Of a stretch of DNA of 42,693 bases, positions 25,877 to 35,006 are shown piece after piece. Where the stretch lies: positions 1 through 42,693 of the forward strand of contig CALETE010000033.1 of assembly GCA_937920085.1 (NCBI GenBank). Direction: 5' to 3'. Below the pieces are notes generated by a model. That model was not told the DNA's origin. It saw nothing but the letters and a program-made list of their open reading frames with translations, and made no database searches. Source of the DNA: an uncultured Alphaproteobacteria bacterium. GTDB taxonomy: Bacteria > Pseudomonadota > Alphaproteobacteria > Caulobacterales > Caulobacteraceae. Position 1 is the first letter of the stretch, and the number at the start of each line of letters is the position of its first letter. Both the position numbers and the translations under genes were made by a program.

Positions 25877-26686
25877 ATGACCCAGACCATCTTCATCACC
25901 GGTGCCTCTACCGGTCTTGGCCGGGCCACAGCCCTGTTGTTTGCGCAAAAGGGCTGGAAGGTCATCGCCACCATGCGCAGCCCTGATAAGGAAACGGAGC
26001 TCGGCAAGGTTCCTGGGATCACGGTCATGGGCCTGGATGTCACCAATCCAGCCCAGATCATTGAAACCGCCAAGGCCGCCCTGGCCCTCGGCCCTATCGA
26101 TGTGCTGTTCAATAATGCTGGCTATGGCCTGGCTGGCGCCTTTGAAGGTGCCACCGATGACCAGCTGGTCAACCAGCTCAACACCAACCTGCTCGGCGTC
26201 ATGCGGGTGACCCAAGCCTTCCTGCCGGGCCTGCGTGCTCAGGGGCACGGCACCATTTTGACCACCACCTCCATTGGCGGCCTCGTGGCCTTCCCCTTCA
26301 ACTCGGTCTATCACGCTACCAAGTGGGGCCTGGAAGGTTGGAGCGAGAGCCTAGCCTTTGAACTGGAGCCCTTCGGCCTCAAGGTGAAGACCATCGCCCC
26401 TGGCGGGATCGCCACCGACTTTGCCAGCCGCTCCCTCGTCTTCACGACGCATCCGGACTATATGGAGGCCATCGGCAAGACCATGGCGGCCTTTGCAAAT
26501 CCTGACCGTCGGTCCAACGGATCCACCGCCGAGCAGGTGGCCGATGCGGTCTATGCCGCAGTCATGGATGACGCTGATAAGATCACCTATGTGGCCGGAG
26601 AAGACGCCAAGGCCAACTACGCTCAGCGTCTGGCGGTCGGGATCGACACGTTCCGCGCTGGCATCAAGCAGATGTTCCTGGGCTAA
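25877..26686 (+). CDS. Short-chain dehydrogenase/reductase (SDR)
   Basis: A 269-aa classical SDR. The NAD(P)-binding motif TGASTGLG is at 8-15, DVTNP marks the adenine pocket, and NNAGYG follows. Catalytic Y145-x3-K149 lies in VYHATKWG, with an upstream Ser/Thr-rich stretch TTTSIGGL. The following segment GGIATDF is typical of the family. The ATG at 25877 has GGAG 9 bases upstream; a TTG nine codons earlier is less likely. Substrate unknown. The gene converges with the large TonB receptor, and a terminator hairpin lies between them. Confidence 0.92.
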   Translation: MTQTIFITGASTGLGRATALLFAQKGWKVIATMRSPDKETELGKVPGITVMGLDVTNPAQIIETAKAALALGPIDVLFNNAGYGLAGAFEGATDDQLVNQLNTNLLGVMRVTQAFLPGLRAQGHGTILTTTSIGGLVAFPFNSVYHATKWGLEGWSESLAFELEPFGLKVKTIAPGGIATDFASRSLVFTTHPDYMEAIGKTMAAFANPDRRSNGSTAEQVADAVYAAVMDDADKITYVAGEDAKANYAQRLAVGIDTFRAGIKQMFLG

Positions 26687-26783
26687 GCCTCGAAGATCGG
26701 GGGTGGGGCTGGGTGCCCTGCCGTACATCGCCCTGTCCTAGGGTGTCGTGTCTCTCATGGGCTCTAAGCAAAGGGGCGCTTCC

Positions 26784-26814
26784 AAAGAAAAAGGGCCCGG
26801 TGGTGACCGGGCCC
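26784..26814 (-). terminator. Rho-independent terminator for the TonB receptor gene
   Basis: A perfect 9-bp stem GGGCCCGGT / ACCGGGCCC (26793-26801 with 26806-26814) and a 4-base loop. On the minus strand it is followed by TTTTTCTTT. It lies 26 bases after the stop at 26840, so it ends the TonB receptor transcript. On the plus strand there is no T-tract for the convergent SDR gene. Confidence 0.88.
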
Positions 26815-26839
26815 TGATCCATTCCGCCGAAACTCAGTC

Positions 26840-29800
26840 CTAGAAGGACTTCTTGACGCTCACATACCAGTAGCGGGCATAGGGCTGATAGACTGTGCCC
26901 AGATAACCGCTGGACGATAGGGGCGGGGTTTCGTTGGTCAGGTTGCGGACACCGACCTTGACCTTGGTATTGGCCATGACGCCTTCGTCCAGGGCAACTT
27001 CGCCATAGAGATTGGCCGTGACCTGGGAATCGATGATCCAGGGCGACCCGGCGGAATCCAACAGGCTGGTGTCGTCGATGGGCGAGACGTACTGGGTATA
27101 GGCACCGACCGTGAAGGGGTCGAGGTTCCAGGTCATGGAGGCGTTCCATTTCCACTCCGGACGGCCGTTCTGGCGAACCAGATTGCCGCCGCCGGTAATG
27201 GTGGTGCCAGCATTGATCTGACCGGCAGCTCGGGCCGCCAGCAGGGCGGCAATGGCCGGAGACGGCTGCTGATAGAACTTTAGCAGGTTAGCGGCTGAAA
27301 CCTGAACGCTGAAATTGCCCAGGCTTGTGCCCTTTAAGCTCCAGTTCAGAGCATAGTCGATGCCGCGGGCTTCCTGGGGCAGCAGGTTGACGTACTGGTC
27401 CTTCACATAGAGCACGGTCCCGACCGGGGTCAGACCTGTGCCGGCAAAGGCTGCTGCATCATCGGAGGTGGCTGCTGCGCGGACCACATTGGGGTTAGAC
27501 CCACCAGAGACCCTGGCCAGATAGTCTGCGATCAGGGCATTGCCCTCGCCGAACAGGCCAACAATGCCCTCTTGCTTCACATCCCAGAAGTCAGCCGTGA
27601 AGGTGAATTGGCCAAAGTCCGAGGGGATGAACTTGGGTTCAAACACCAGGCCAAAGCCGTAGGTCTCGGAGTCTTCCGGCTTGAGTTCCGGATTACCTGA
27701 ACGCTGGGCAGAGACGCTGAGCGAGCGGGAACAGGCGCTGAAGCTGGTAATGCGCTTGGCGCGAAGGTCGGCTTCACAGCGCACCCAGTCGGTCCGGGAG
27801 TTGGCGCGGGTAATGATCGAGGCATTAATGACCTCAAGGTTTGGGGCCTTGAAGCCTTGAGCCCAGGAGCCCCGCAGACGCAGACCCTCCACCAGGTCCC
27901 AGGCCATGGCTACCTTGGGCTTGGAGACATTGCCAATGTCGCTGTAATCCTCGAACCGGCCGGCGAGCTGCAGTTCGACATTGCGGACCAGGGGAATACC
28001 CATCTCTGGTGAGATGACCGGAACTGCGAATTCCACGTAGGCCGAGGTGACCTTGCGTTTGCCCTTGGTATCTGGAGACGGGCTGGTGCCGATCAGGTCG
28101 CTGCCGTAGGCAATGCCGGTGACCGAATTGGTATAGGTGATGGTGCCGTCCACCCTGGCGTCGCGGTCGTCTTTCTGGGTTTCGCGGCGATATTCGATGC
28201 CTGCTGCCACGCCGACATTACCGCCAGGCAGGGTGAAGAGGTCAGCCTTGTTCACCCGGAAGTCCCAGGAGGCCAGGGTACTGACGCTGTCACGGGTCGC
28301 CTTGACGCGGATGGCATCTAGGGCTGCGCTATTGCTCGGCGCGCCGTCGCCCAGACTGGGCTGGTCAAACGTACCGCCATTGAAGGGATTGTAGGCACTG
28401 GAGTTGGACAGTGCGATCTGGCGCTGGAGCGCCGTGGCACTGATGCCGTCGGACACATCCTTGGCTTCGGCTTGCGAATAAAAGGCCGCCGACTCCCACT
28501 TGAAGCCGAACTTTTCGCCCTTCAGGCCCATGAGGAAGCGCAGCTGGTCATTGTTGACATCCACCCGCGACAAACCGGCGTCCACAAGGGCATAGCTGGT
28601 CAGGGTGACGGCCAGTCCGGTCGTCGGCGCAGTTATCCCCGGCAGGCGGTTGGGATTGGTGACGCCACCGAATGTGGTCGGGCCGAAGGGATTGTAATAG
28701 CTGGTGACGGGGGCTGTGATCACCTGGGCCGAGGTGGTGGCGATGGGCGATTGCAGGGCTGTGGACTCAGCCTTGTAGATCCCAAATTCGCCAAAGGCTG
28801 TGATGTCGTCCGTCAGGCGGTAATTGCCGGTCAGGAAAACGTTGAGACGCTTGACCTGAGGCATGGTCGACAGGCCCAGGGCGGCATTGTCAAAGCGCAG
28901 GTTGCGGTCTTCCGCCGACGTCGCAGGGGCCCCGTTCTGCAGACAGATGCCAGTTCCAACGCTGATCAGGCACCCCGTGTTGGTGTTGGGCTGGATGTGG
29001 AAAGCCCCGCCTGTGCTGGTGATTAGGCTGGTGCCCACCCGAACTGCAGACGCGGCCGTGAAGCTGCCCCAGGGGGTTACGGTCGCGCGGCCGTCTACGC
29101 TGGCGGCGCCATCAAAGCGCGTACCGGCAAACAGCGGGCGCTTGTCAGAAGAGGCCGTGAAATCTTGGTCCGTAGATTTCAGGGCTGTCCGCTTGTCATA
29201 GGTGACAAAGGCGGTGAGGTTGCCCCTGTCGAAATTATGGCCCCACAGACCATTCAGGGTGTATTCCGCCATATGGGTGCTTTCGGCGGAGCCATACTGG
29301 GCCTCGACCTGCATGCCGTCGAAATTGTCCCGCAGCACGGTGTTGACCACACCGGCCACGGCGTCTGTGCCGTAGATGGCGGCCGCGCCGTCCCGCAGAA
29401 CTTCGAGGCGCTTAAGCCCCGTGGTCGGGATGGCATTGGTATTATAGGTCAGGGTGGGCACGAGGCTCAGGCCATCAGCCTGGCTGGTGGGGTGGGTCAC
29501 AACCCGGCGACCATTGAGCAGGACCAGGGTGTTGCCTGAACCCAGATTGCGCAGGTTCACCGACCCGATGTCGCCCCGGGCGGAATTGCTGCTGCCGGGC
29601 AGATAGCTGGAATTGTAGTTCACATCCCCCATCTGCGGGATGGAGCGGAAGAGATCATCACCTGACGAAGCCGCTATGGTCTGCAGTTGTTCTTGTCCCA
29701 CCACTGTCACCGGCAGGGCAGTTGTCACCTTGGCACCTTCGATCCGCGACCCGACGACGATCAGTTCCTCGACCGTCTCTGGTTTGGCAGCGGTTGCTGC

Positions 29801-29881
29801 AACAGCACTGGTTGCCCAAGCTGAACAGATGGCGGTGGTTGCAAGTATCGCGGCGCGCAAGGGTGCCCGGGTCGTCGTCAT
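26840..29881 (-). CDS. TonB-dependent outer-membrane receptor (large)
   Basis: A 1013-aa outer-membrane transporter from the ATG at 29881, with CAGGGGAT 10 bases upstream; a TTG three codons earlier is less likely. The signal peptide ends near SAVAA (about residue 29). TonB box-like VEELIVVGSRI is followed by the plug domain (about 50-180) with TLVLLNGRRVV and LKRLEVLRDGAAAIYG, then a long beta-barrel ending in F. The plug motif LNGRRVVTHP is shared with the many Caulobacterales/Sphingomonas receptors for plant or oligosaccharide-type substrates. It follows the amidohydrolase by 106 bases and may be its uptake partner. Confidence 0.93.
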   Translation of the reverse strand: MTTTRAPLRAAILATTAICSAWATSAVAATAAKPETVEELIVVGSRIEGAKVTTALPVTVVGQEQLQTIAASSGDDLFRSIPQMGDVNYNSSYLPGSSNSARGDIGSVNLRNLGSGNTLVLLNGRRVVTHPTSQADGLSLVPTLTYNTNAIPTTGLKRLEVLRDGAAAIYGTDAVAGVVNTVLRDNFDGMQVEAQYGSAESTHMAEYTLNGLWGHNFDRGNLTAFVTYDKRTALKSTDQDFTASSDKRPLFAGTRFDGAASVDGRATVTPWGSFTAASAVRVGTSLITSTGGAFHIQPNTNTGCLISVGTGICLQNGAPATSAEDRNLRFDNAALGLSTMPQVKRLNVFLTGNYRLTDDITAFGEFGIYKAESTALQSPIATTSAQVITAPVTSYYNPFGPTTFGGVTNPNRLPGITAPTTGLAVTLTSYALVDAGLSRVDVNNDQLRFLMGLKGEKFGFKWESAAFYSQAEAKDVSDGISATALQRQIALSNSSAYNPFNGGTFDQPSLGDGAPSNSAALDAIRVKATRDSVSTLASWDFRVNKADLFTLPGGNVGVAAGIEYRRETQKDDRDARVDGTITYTNSVTGIAYGSDLIGTSPSPDTKGKRKVTSAYVEFAVPVISPEMGIPLVRNVELQLAGRFEDYSDIGNVSKPKVAMAWDLVEGLRLRGSWAQGFKAPNLEVINASIITRANSRTDWVRCEADLRAKRITSFSACSRSLSVSAQRSGNPELKPEDSETYGFGLVFEPKFIPSDFGQFTFTADFWDVKQEGIVGLFGEGNALIADYLARVSGGSNPNVVRAAATSDDAAAFAGTGLTPVGTVLYVKDQYVNLLPQEARGIDYALNWSLKGTSLGNFSVQVSAANLLKFYQQPSPAIAALLAARAAGQINAGTTITGGGNLVRQNGRPEWKWNASMTWNLDPFTVGAYTQYVSPIDDTSLLDSAGSPWIIDSQVTANLYGEVALDEGVMANTKVKVGVRNLTNETPPLSSSGYLGTVYQPYARYWYVSVKKSF

Positions 29882-29911
29882 CTGTATCAATCCCCTGAAA
29901 TAGTCCCGTAC

Positions 29912-29943
29912 CTGTCGGCAAACCCGTGAGTTACCGCCGACAG
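29912..29943. promoter_or_regulatory. Inverted repeat in the leader of the TonB receptor gene
   Basis: CTGTCGGC (29912-29919) and GCCGACAG (29936-29943) form a perfect 8-bp stem with a 16-base loop, 31 to 62 bases before the receptor ATG. It may be an mRNA hairpin or an operator. There is no T-tract. Confidence 0.5.
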
Positions 29944-29987
29944 CATTAACCTACATGAACGCGGTTTTAAGTACGTCTGCCCAAAGA

Positions 29988-31757
29988 TCAATAGAAGGTC
30001 AGGTTATCAAGCTCGAGCCAGACCTTCTCGCCAGCCTTGCGGGTGGCTGTCAGGGAGAGGCTTGTCACATCATCTCCAGTCCAGGCGGTCCGGCCCGCAA
30101 GGGCGCTGAAGGGCAGCTTGACCGTCTTCCAATCCGCCCCCGCCGTAAAGTCCTGCGACCATCGGCCGCCGGTTCCTTCAAAGCCCAGGGCATAGACACC
30201 TTCGCCGCGCACTTGGACCTGGACACCGGAAAAGCCGCGAACATCCATCGGGCGCAGCCCAGCCCTGGAGAGGGGGAAATTAGCCCCTGCCACAGGATTG
30301 GCCTTGATCGACATGCGGGCGTCGATGGACAGGGCGTGGCCACCATCGGGGCGGGTCACAATCTGAGCGACTTCTACCGAGCGATCACTTCCGCCGTCGA
30401 ATTCGTCGGTCCGCAGGGTGTCGAGGGCGGTCCGGCCATCCGGGCGCTCGAAATCGTCCAAAAGGGCGGCCTTGAGGACCTGGGTTGGCAGGGTTCGAGA
30501 TTCATTGGCTGTCATCGGGGGCGCGCCGGGTCCGAAGACTAGCTTGCCGTCGATCAGAACCCGATCGGTCTTGTGGACGTCGGAAATATTGTTCCAGGGG
30601 GCACCTTTGATCAGAACCAGGTCGGCGCGCTTTCCGACCGCAATGGTTCCCCGGTCATCGTCTTGGGCCATGAGTTTCGCGCTGGCCGAGGTGCCGGCCA
30701 CAAGGGCCTGGCTGGGGGTAAGGCCGGCCCTGACCAATAGCTCCATTTCATGCAGGGTAGAAAATCCGTGCCTTGTCCCGGGCATGCCGGCGTCGGTGCC
30801 AAGCCCGATGGTCACGCCAGCGTCGAACAGGGCCTTGGCGTTGGCCAGAGCATAGTCAAATTTCTTGAAGGCTTGGTCAGGGCGACCGCCTTCCGGATCA
30901 CGGGCGGGCTGGCCGGGCTTGAGCGGCTCATAAACCGCCAGGGTCGGGGTGACGCTGGTGCCTCCAGCCTTGATGGCCGCTATGGTCGCCGCATCAAGGG
31001 GGCGGTCCTGCAGGCTGTGGGCAATGACGTCGACCTTGGCTCGACCCGCGACGGCCCCACGATCAACGCTGACTGTATGGGTCAAGACCTTCAAATGGCT
31101 CTTGTGCGCGGCCTCGACCAGGGCGCTGAGGGTCCAGGCATCCATGCTGGTATTGTCCGGTGCCATGCCGTAGCGCCACCCGTCGGTGAAGGCCTTGATG
31201 AGATCGGGATGGTAGGGGGCCAGGCTTTCGATCGCCCGTCGGGCGGCGTCCGGTGTGTTGACCCATTTGGTCGTGGACGTGTCAGCCCAATCCGCCCCGT
31301 GGCCGCCGGGGGTCGAGACCCGTGCTGCGAAATTGACATGCGGTGCCACCAGGGTCGCCAGCCATTCGCGGCGAGGCGCGAAGGCCTCCGGCGGCGCATG
31401 GAAGTCATTCACCGTTGTCACGCCTGAAGCCACATAGGCCGCAGCGATTTGAGGCGTTGTGGCCGGGGTACCTGCTGGGGTCCAGTGGGTATGCAGGTCG
31501 TAAAAGCCGGGCACGAGGGCCTCGCCTTCAGCCTTGATCACCTTTGCGCCGAGGGGAATCCTGATCTTGGGGCCGACCGCCTCGATCCGACCATTTCGGA
31601 TCACCACATTGGCCTGCTGTGGCGCGGATCCCGTACCGTCGAACACCATGGCCCCGACTATGGCCACCGCCTGCTGCGAGGGGGCGGCCACGGCGGCGCC
31701 TGTCAGGATCAGAGAGCCCAACAGGGCCGTGGTCATCAGCTTCATCGCGCGTGTCAT
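29988..31757 (-). CDS. Secreted amidohydrolase fused to a CIA30-like C-terminal domain
   Basis: A 589-aa enzyme. An N-terminal signal peptide runs to about residue 25 (LILTGAAVAAPSQQ). The amidohydrolase domain (about 30-420) has the metal motif FYDLHTHWTP (H89, H91), a later His in VLTHTVSVD, IGLGTDAGMPG and KRADLVLIKG near its end. The last 150 residues (about 430-589) contain DDFERPDGR, GYALGFEG-like and DNLTFY segments resembling the CIA30/NADH:ubiquinone assembly-type or carbohydrate-binding jelly-roll fold, an unusual fusion. Members of the imidazolonepropionase-like amidohydrolases hydrolyse cyclic amides or dipeptides. The substrate is not predictable. It precedes the TonB receptor on the same strand. 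Confidence 0.88.
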   Translation of the reverse strand: MTRAMKLMTTALLGSLILTGAAVAAPSQQAVAIVGAMVFDGTGSAPQQANVVIRNGRIEAVGPKIRIPLGAKVIKAEGEALVPGFYDLHTHWTPAGTPATTPQIAAAYVASGVTTVNDFHAPPEAFAPRREWLATLVAPHVNFAARVSTPGGHGADWADTSTTKWVNTPDAARRAIESLAPYHPDLIKAFTDGWRYGMAPDNTSMDAWTLSALVEAAHKSHLKVLTHTVSVDRGAVAGRAKVDVIAHSLQDRPLDAATIAAIKAGGTSVTPTLAVYEPLKPGQPARDPEGGRPDQAFKKFDYALANAKALFDAGVTIGLGTDAGMPGTRHGFSTLHEMELLVRAGLTPSQALVAGTSASAKLMAQDDDRGTIAVGKRADLVLIKGAPWNNISDVHKTDRVLIDGKLVFGPGAPPMTANESRTLPTQVLKAALLDDFERPDGRTALDTLRTDEFDGGSDRSVEVAQIVTRPDGGHALSIDARMSIKANPVAGANFPLSRAGLRPMDVRGFSGVQVQVRGEGVYALGFEGTGGRWSQDFTAGADWKTVKLPFSALAGRTAWTGDDVTSLSLTATRKAGEKVWLELDNLTFY

Positions 31758-31823
31758 TTTGGTCAGCCCCAGGAGTTCCGGAGCGACCTTAGCTGAGTTT
31801 TCGCCGATTCCGAGGGGTGCCGG

Positions 31824-32204
31824 TCAGGCGGACGGCATTTGCGACGTGATGGTCGCCATGTCGAAATACTCACGCCAGTAGGTGATTTGTCCCCCTTTGA
31901 CTTCATAGACCCCGGTCACCGGCAGCTCGACCCACTTGTCGCCGAAGAGGTGGCGGTCAAGGCGCTCCAGGAAAACGATGTTTCCGACGGTGGATTCCCT
32001 GAGGATCACAAACTCGTTTTCTTTGGTCGGCGCGAAGAAGGGTTCGAGGGCCGCCCGGACCCCTGCGGGGCCGACCGAACTGCCCATGGGCGGCGGGTTA
32101 ATATAGTCGCAGGTCTCAGAAATAAGCTTCAAGCCCTCATCATAGTTGAGGATTTCCATGAACTTCATGAACTGGCGGACGACGTCGATGGGGGATGCGG
32201 ACAT
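31824..32204 (-). CDS. SnoaL/limonene epoxide hydrolase-like protein
   Basis: A 126-aa alpha+beta barrel (NTF2-like/LEH) protein. The first helix is IDVVRQFMKFMEILNYDEG, then YINPPPMG and late strands with VELPVTGVYEVKGGQITYWREYFD. LEH-type residues (Asp, Arg, Asp) appear plausible: RL-D, YWREYFD. Such proteins hydrolyse epoxides, act as isomerases or bind small ligands. ATG with GGAGAG upstream. It lies between the MmyB-like regulator and the amidohydrolase on the same strand, so it is probably in the same regulated group. The exact activity is not resolved. Confidence 0.85.
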   Translation of the reverse strand: MSASPIDVVRQFMKFMEILNYDEGLKLISETCDYINPPPMGSSVGPAGVRAALEPFFAPTKENEFVILRESTVGNIVFLERLDRHLFGDKWVELPVTGVYEVKGGQITYWREYFDMATITSQMPSA

Positions 32205-32271
32205 GGGACTCTCCTGAAAATTCTCGATCTATGGTCGGCGGGTCGGCGAGGCCTTGCAATTACCCCGCAGG

Positions 32272-33105
32272 TTATCGGGACGATGCCGCTGCGCCTCTGA
32301 ACAGGGCCTCGGTCTCTGGATCGGCTGGGAAGAGGGTCTCAAGGCGCAGTTCATCGGCGGTAACGTCCTGGGCCGTGCCGAAGGTCGCAACCACGGCGAA
32401 CATGGACATTTTCAAGGTGCCGACCTGCATCTGGAAGGGCATGACAGGGACCAGGGCGGCGTCGGCGGCCGACCAGAGAACGTCGAAGTCCTGGTGGGGC
32501 GCCAAATCATCAAGGACGGCCTGCATTTCGCGGCCGCCTAGGGCCTCGGCCTCCCGCTGGGCCCGCCGCCACATGAGGGGGCCCACCGCGGCCCAATTGG
32601 TGACAAAGGGCCTGATGCCCTTGGGATGAAACATCAGCCGCATGAGGTTATGCTCGCCGCCGCCAATGCGCTCCCAGATATCATCGCCCAGCATGGCCCC
32701 CAACATGTCAAAGGACTTATTGGACATGGTGACGTTCCAGGCCCGATCCAGGGCTATGGCCGGGAAGGGCTCATGGGCCGCCAACATCATCTGCACGGCG
32801 GCCAGCACCTGGCCCATCTGAGGGTCGTCCAAGGCGCGGGTGCGGAAGACCGGGGCGAACCCTGCGGCGGTCAGCCAGGCATTACGATCGCGGAGGGGGA
32901 CCTCCAGGGTTTCGCTAAGCTGGAGGATCATGTTGCGACTGGGATTGGCCCGGCCGGATTCCAGAAAGCTCACATGCCTTTGCGACACCCCAGAGGCCAG
33001 GGCCAGGTCCAGCTGGGACAGGCGCCGCTTCTGACGCCAGTCGCGCAGGTGACGAGGAAAGCCGGCCTCAGCCTCGGGACGAGTCTCGAGATTTGACAGT
33101 GACAC
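32272..33105 (-). CDS. XRE/MmyB-like transcriptional regulator
   Basis: A 277-aa regulator. An N-terminal XRE helix-turn-helix (about 20-55) has LSQLDLALASGVSQRHVSFL. The C-terminal domain (about 100-270) is MmyB-like, a ligand-binding fold with PFPAIALDRAWNVTMSNKS. The GTG at 33105 has GGGAG 6 bases upstream; an ATG at 33183 would add 26 residues and has no ribosome binding site. It is divergent from a small membrane protein gene at 33230. It may regulate the SnoaL and amidohydrolase genes downstream on its strand (inference). Confidence 0.85.
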   Translation of the reverse strand: MSLSNLETRPEAEAGFPRHLRDWRQKRRLSQLDLALASGVSQRHVSFLESGRANPSRNMILQLSETLEVPLRDRNAWLTAAGFAPVFRTRALDDPQMGQVLAAVQMMLAAHEPFPAIALDRAWNVTMSNKSFDMLGAMLGDDIWERIGGGEHNLMRLMFHPKGIRPFVTNWAAVGPLMWRRAQREAEALGGREMQAVLDDLAPHQDFDVLWSAADAALVPVMPFQMQVGTLKMSMFAVVATFGTAQDVTADELRLETLFPADPETEALFRGAAASSR

Positions 33106-33229
33106 GCGGGACTCCCGAAGTTTGGCCTTCAATGTCGCCTGGGGCGTGCTCAGGTCAATGACTAGAGAGGTAATTGACCGCATGCAGCCGGTGGCGTGAC
33201 ATCAGGCCTTAATTTTGAAGGAGTGCAGC

Positions 33230-33655
33230 ATGTCTGGGTTCTGGCGTTCGTGGTTTTTCATCTGGTGTGTGTCCATCGGCCTGTTCGGCGTGGTGCTGGC
33301 CCTGGGCGCCCTTCCAGCGACAGACGGCCCGGTCCGGGTGGTGTTGGCGCTTACCCGTGGGCCCACCGAGCCCTTGTTTGACCCGCCCTTAAGGTTCAGC
33401 CTGGGCGTCATGGGCGGTGTCTCGATCGGCTGGGCCGTCATGCTGCACTTCGTGGTTCAGGAAGCCATCGCTCAGGGTGCCGCCGGTCGGCCGCTCTGGA
33501 ACGCCATCACCATCGGCATGCTCACCTGGTTCGTCATCGATTCCACCCTGTCCGTCGCGACGGGCTATGGGCTCAATGTGGTTCCCAACATCGGCCTGCT
33601 CGGCATGTATGTCTTGGGTCTGATGAGGAGCGGGGCGCTGAAGGTCGAGGCCTGA
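33230..33655 (+). CDS. Small integral membrane protein, unknown
   Basis: A 141-aa protein with about four hydrophobic segments (about 5-30, 58-80, 90-112 and 118-135) and little charge. The N-terminus is MSGFWRSWFFIWCVSIGLFG. The ATG at 33230 has AAGGAG 6 bases upstream, a strong site. Family not recognised. It is divergent from the MmyB-like regulator, so possibly its target. Downstream a PI-PLC-like gene begins after 66 bases. Confidence 0.75.
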   Translation: MSGFWRSWFFIWCVSIGLFGVVLALGALPATDGPVRVVLALTRGPTEPLFDPPLRFSLGVMGGVSIGWAVMLHFVVQEAIAQGAAGRPLWNAITIGMLTWFVIDSTLSVATGYGLNVVPNIGLLGMYVLGLMRSGALKVEA

Positions 33656-33721
33656 CTTTCCCCTCTCTGACCTGACACAAAACCCGTGTAAAGGGGACGC
33701 CTGACCTGAAAGGCCCCGCCC

Positions 33722-34816
33722 ATGATCCCGCTCATCCTTGCCGCCGCCCTGGCCATCGCCCCCACCTGCGATCTGGAAAAGCCCAGCGGCGCGCAGGGGT
33801 GCACGCGGGCGGCTGTAGACGCCTTGCCAATGACGGCGATCCAGGTGATCGGCACCCACAACAGCTATAAGGCTGCCATCGCACCGGCGGAGATGGCGAC
33901 CCTGAAGGCCATCAACCCCAAGACCGCCGCCGGCCTCGATTACGCCAAGCCGCCGCTGAAAGATCAGCTGGACGCCGGCGCCCGGCAGATTGAGCTGGAC
34001 TATGTCTATGATCCGCAGGGCGGGCGGTACATGAATCCCCTCGGCCTGAAGCTGGCCAAGGAGAAGGCACCCTATGACAACCGCCTGATGGCCGCGCCGG
34101 GGATGAAGGTCATGCATGTGCCCGACATCGATTATCGCAGCGTCTGCCAGACCTTTGTTCAGTGCCTGACCGAGATGCACGCCTGGTCTCAGCGCCATCC
34201 CGACCACCTGCCGATTCTGGTGATCATGAACCTTAAGGCGGACCAGATCGCCGTCCCGGGCGCGACGCCGCTCTTGCCCTTCGACGCCAAGGCTATGGAC
34301 AGTATCGATGCTGAGATCCTGTCGGTGTTTCATCGCAATGAGCTGATCCTCCCTGACAAGGTCCAGGGCCGCTATCCCACCCTGCGAGAGGCTGTGGCCG
34401 CGGGCGCCTGGCCAAAGCTGAAGGCGGCCCGGGGCAAGTTCCTGTTCGCTATGGATGAAGGCCCTGAAAAGACCGACCTCTATCGCGCCGGCCGCATGGT
34501 GCTGGAGGGCCGGGTCATGTTCGTCAATGTGGACGAGGCCTCGCCGGCGGCGGGCTATATCACCTTGAACGAGCCCAAGACCCAGGCGGCTCGGATCGCT
34601 GCGGCGGTGAAGGCAGGCCTGATCGTTCGCACCCGGGCCGATGCTGACACGGTGGAAGCCCGGGCCAATGACCGGACGACCCAGATCGCCGCCTTCAACT
34701 CCGGCGCCCATTATGTGTCGACGGATTATATGACGCCGGATAGGCGCCTGAGTACCTATGAGGCCCATCTGCCCGGCGGCGGCGTGGCGCGGTTGAACCC
34801 AGTCACGAGACCCTAG
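33722..34816 (+). CDS. Ca2+-dependent phosphoinositide-specific phospholipase C-like protein
   Basis: A 364-aa secreted-looking enzyme. A short N-terminal hydrophobic stretch (2-14) precedes Cys16, so it may be a signal peptide or lipoprotein. The PI-PLC TIM-barrel motif QVIGTHNSYK carries the first catalytic His (H46), RQIELDYVYDP holds acidic ligands E91 and D93, and MHVPD carries H132. The layout matches calcium-dependent bacterial PI-PLCs, which cleave phosphatidylinositol-type phosphodiesters. AAAGG lies before the ATG. The chromosomal neighbours give no pathway. Repeats begin 25 bases after its stop. Confidence 0.86.
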   Translation: MIPLILAAALAIAPTCDLEKPSGAQGCTRAAVDALPMTAIQVIGTHNSYKAAIAPAEMATLKAINPKTAAGLDYAKPPLKDQLDAGARQIELDYVYDPQGGRYMNPLGLKLAKEKAPYDNRLMAAPGMKVMHVPDIDYRSVCQTFVQCLTEMHAWSQRHPDHLPILVIMNLKADQIAVPGATPLLPFDAKAMDSIDAEILSVFHRNELILPDKVQGRYPTLREAVAAGAWPKLKAARGKFLFAMDEGPEKTDLYRAGRMVLEGRVMFVNVDEASPAAGYITLNEPKTQAARIAAAVKAGLIVRTRADADTVEARANDRTTQIAAFNSGAHYVSTDYMTPDRRLSTYEAHLPGGGVARLNPVTRP

Positions 34817-34840
34817 GCGCGACCTCTCCGGAACCGCTGT

Positions 34841-34958
34841 GACCTACGACCTGGATACCGGCCTTCGCCGGTATGACCGGGGGTGGGGGTTAGGGCGGTG
34901 CGAGGTCAGCAAACACCGGTCACCCCGGCGGAGGCCGGGGTCCAGTTCGTGGGGCTCC
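34841..34958. repeat. Paired palindromic unit (B then A)
   Basis: B core 34851-34878 preceded by GTGACCTAC, A core 34918-34945 with tail TTCGTGGGGCT. First of two units following the PI-PLC gene. Confidence 0.85.
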
Positions 34959-35006
34959 GCGCTGGGGGATGGCCATGGGAGCGATCTCTCCGGATGTGCT
35001 GTGACC

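Noticed and set aside
33389..34768. 459-codon open frame antisense to the PI-PLC-like gene
   Set aside because: A GC-rich third-codon-position shadow of the plus-strand gene, whose catalytic motifs are clear; the antisense protein has no recognisable domain.
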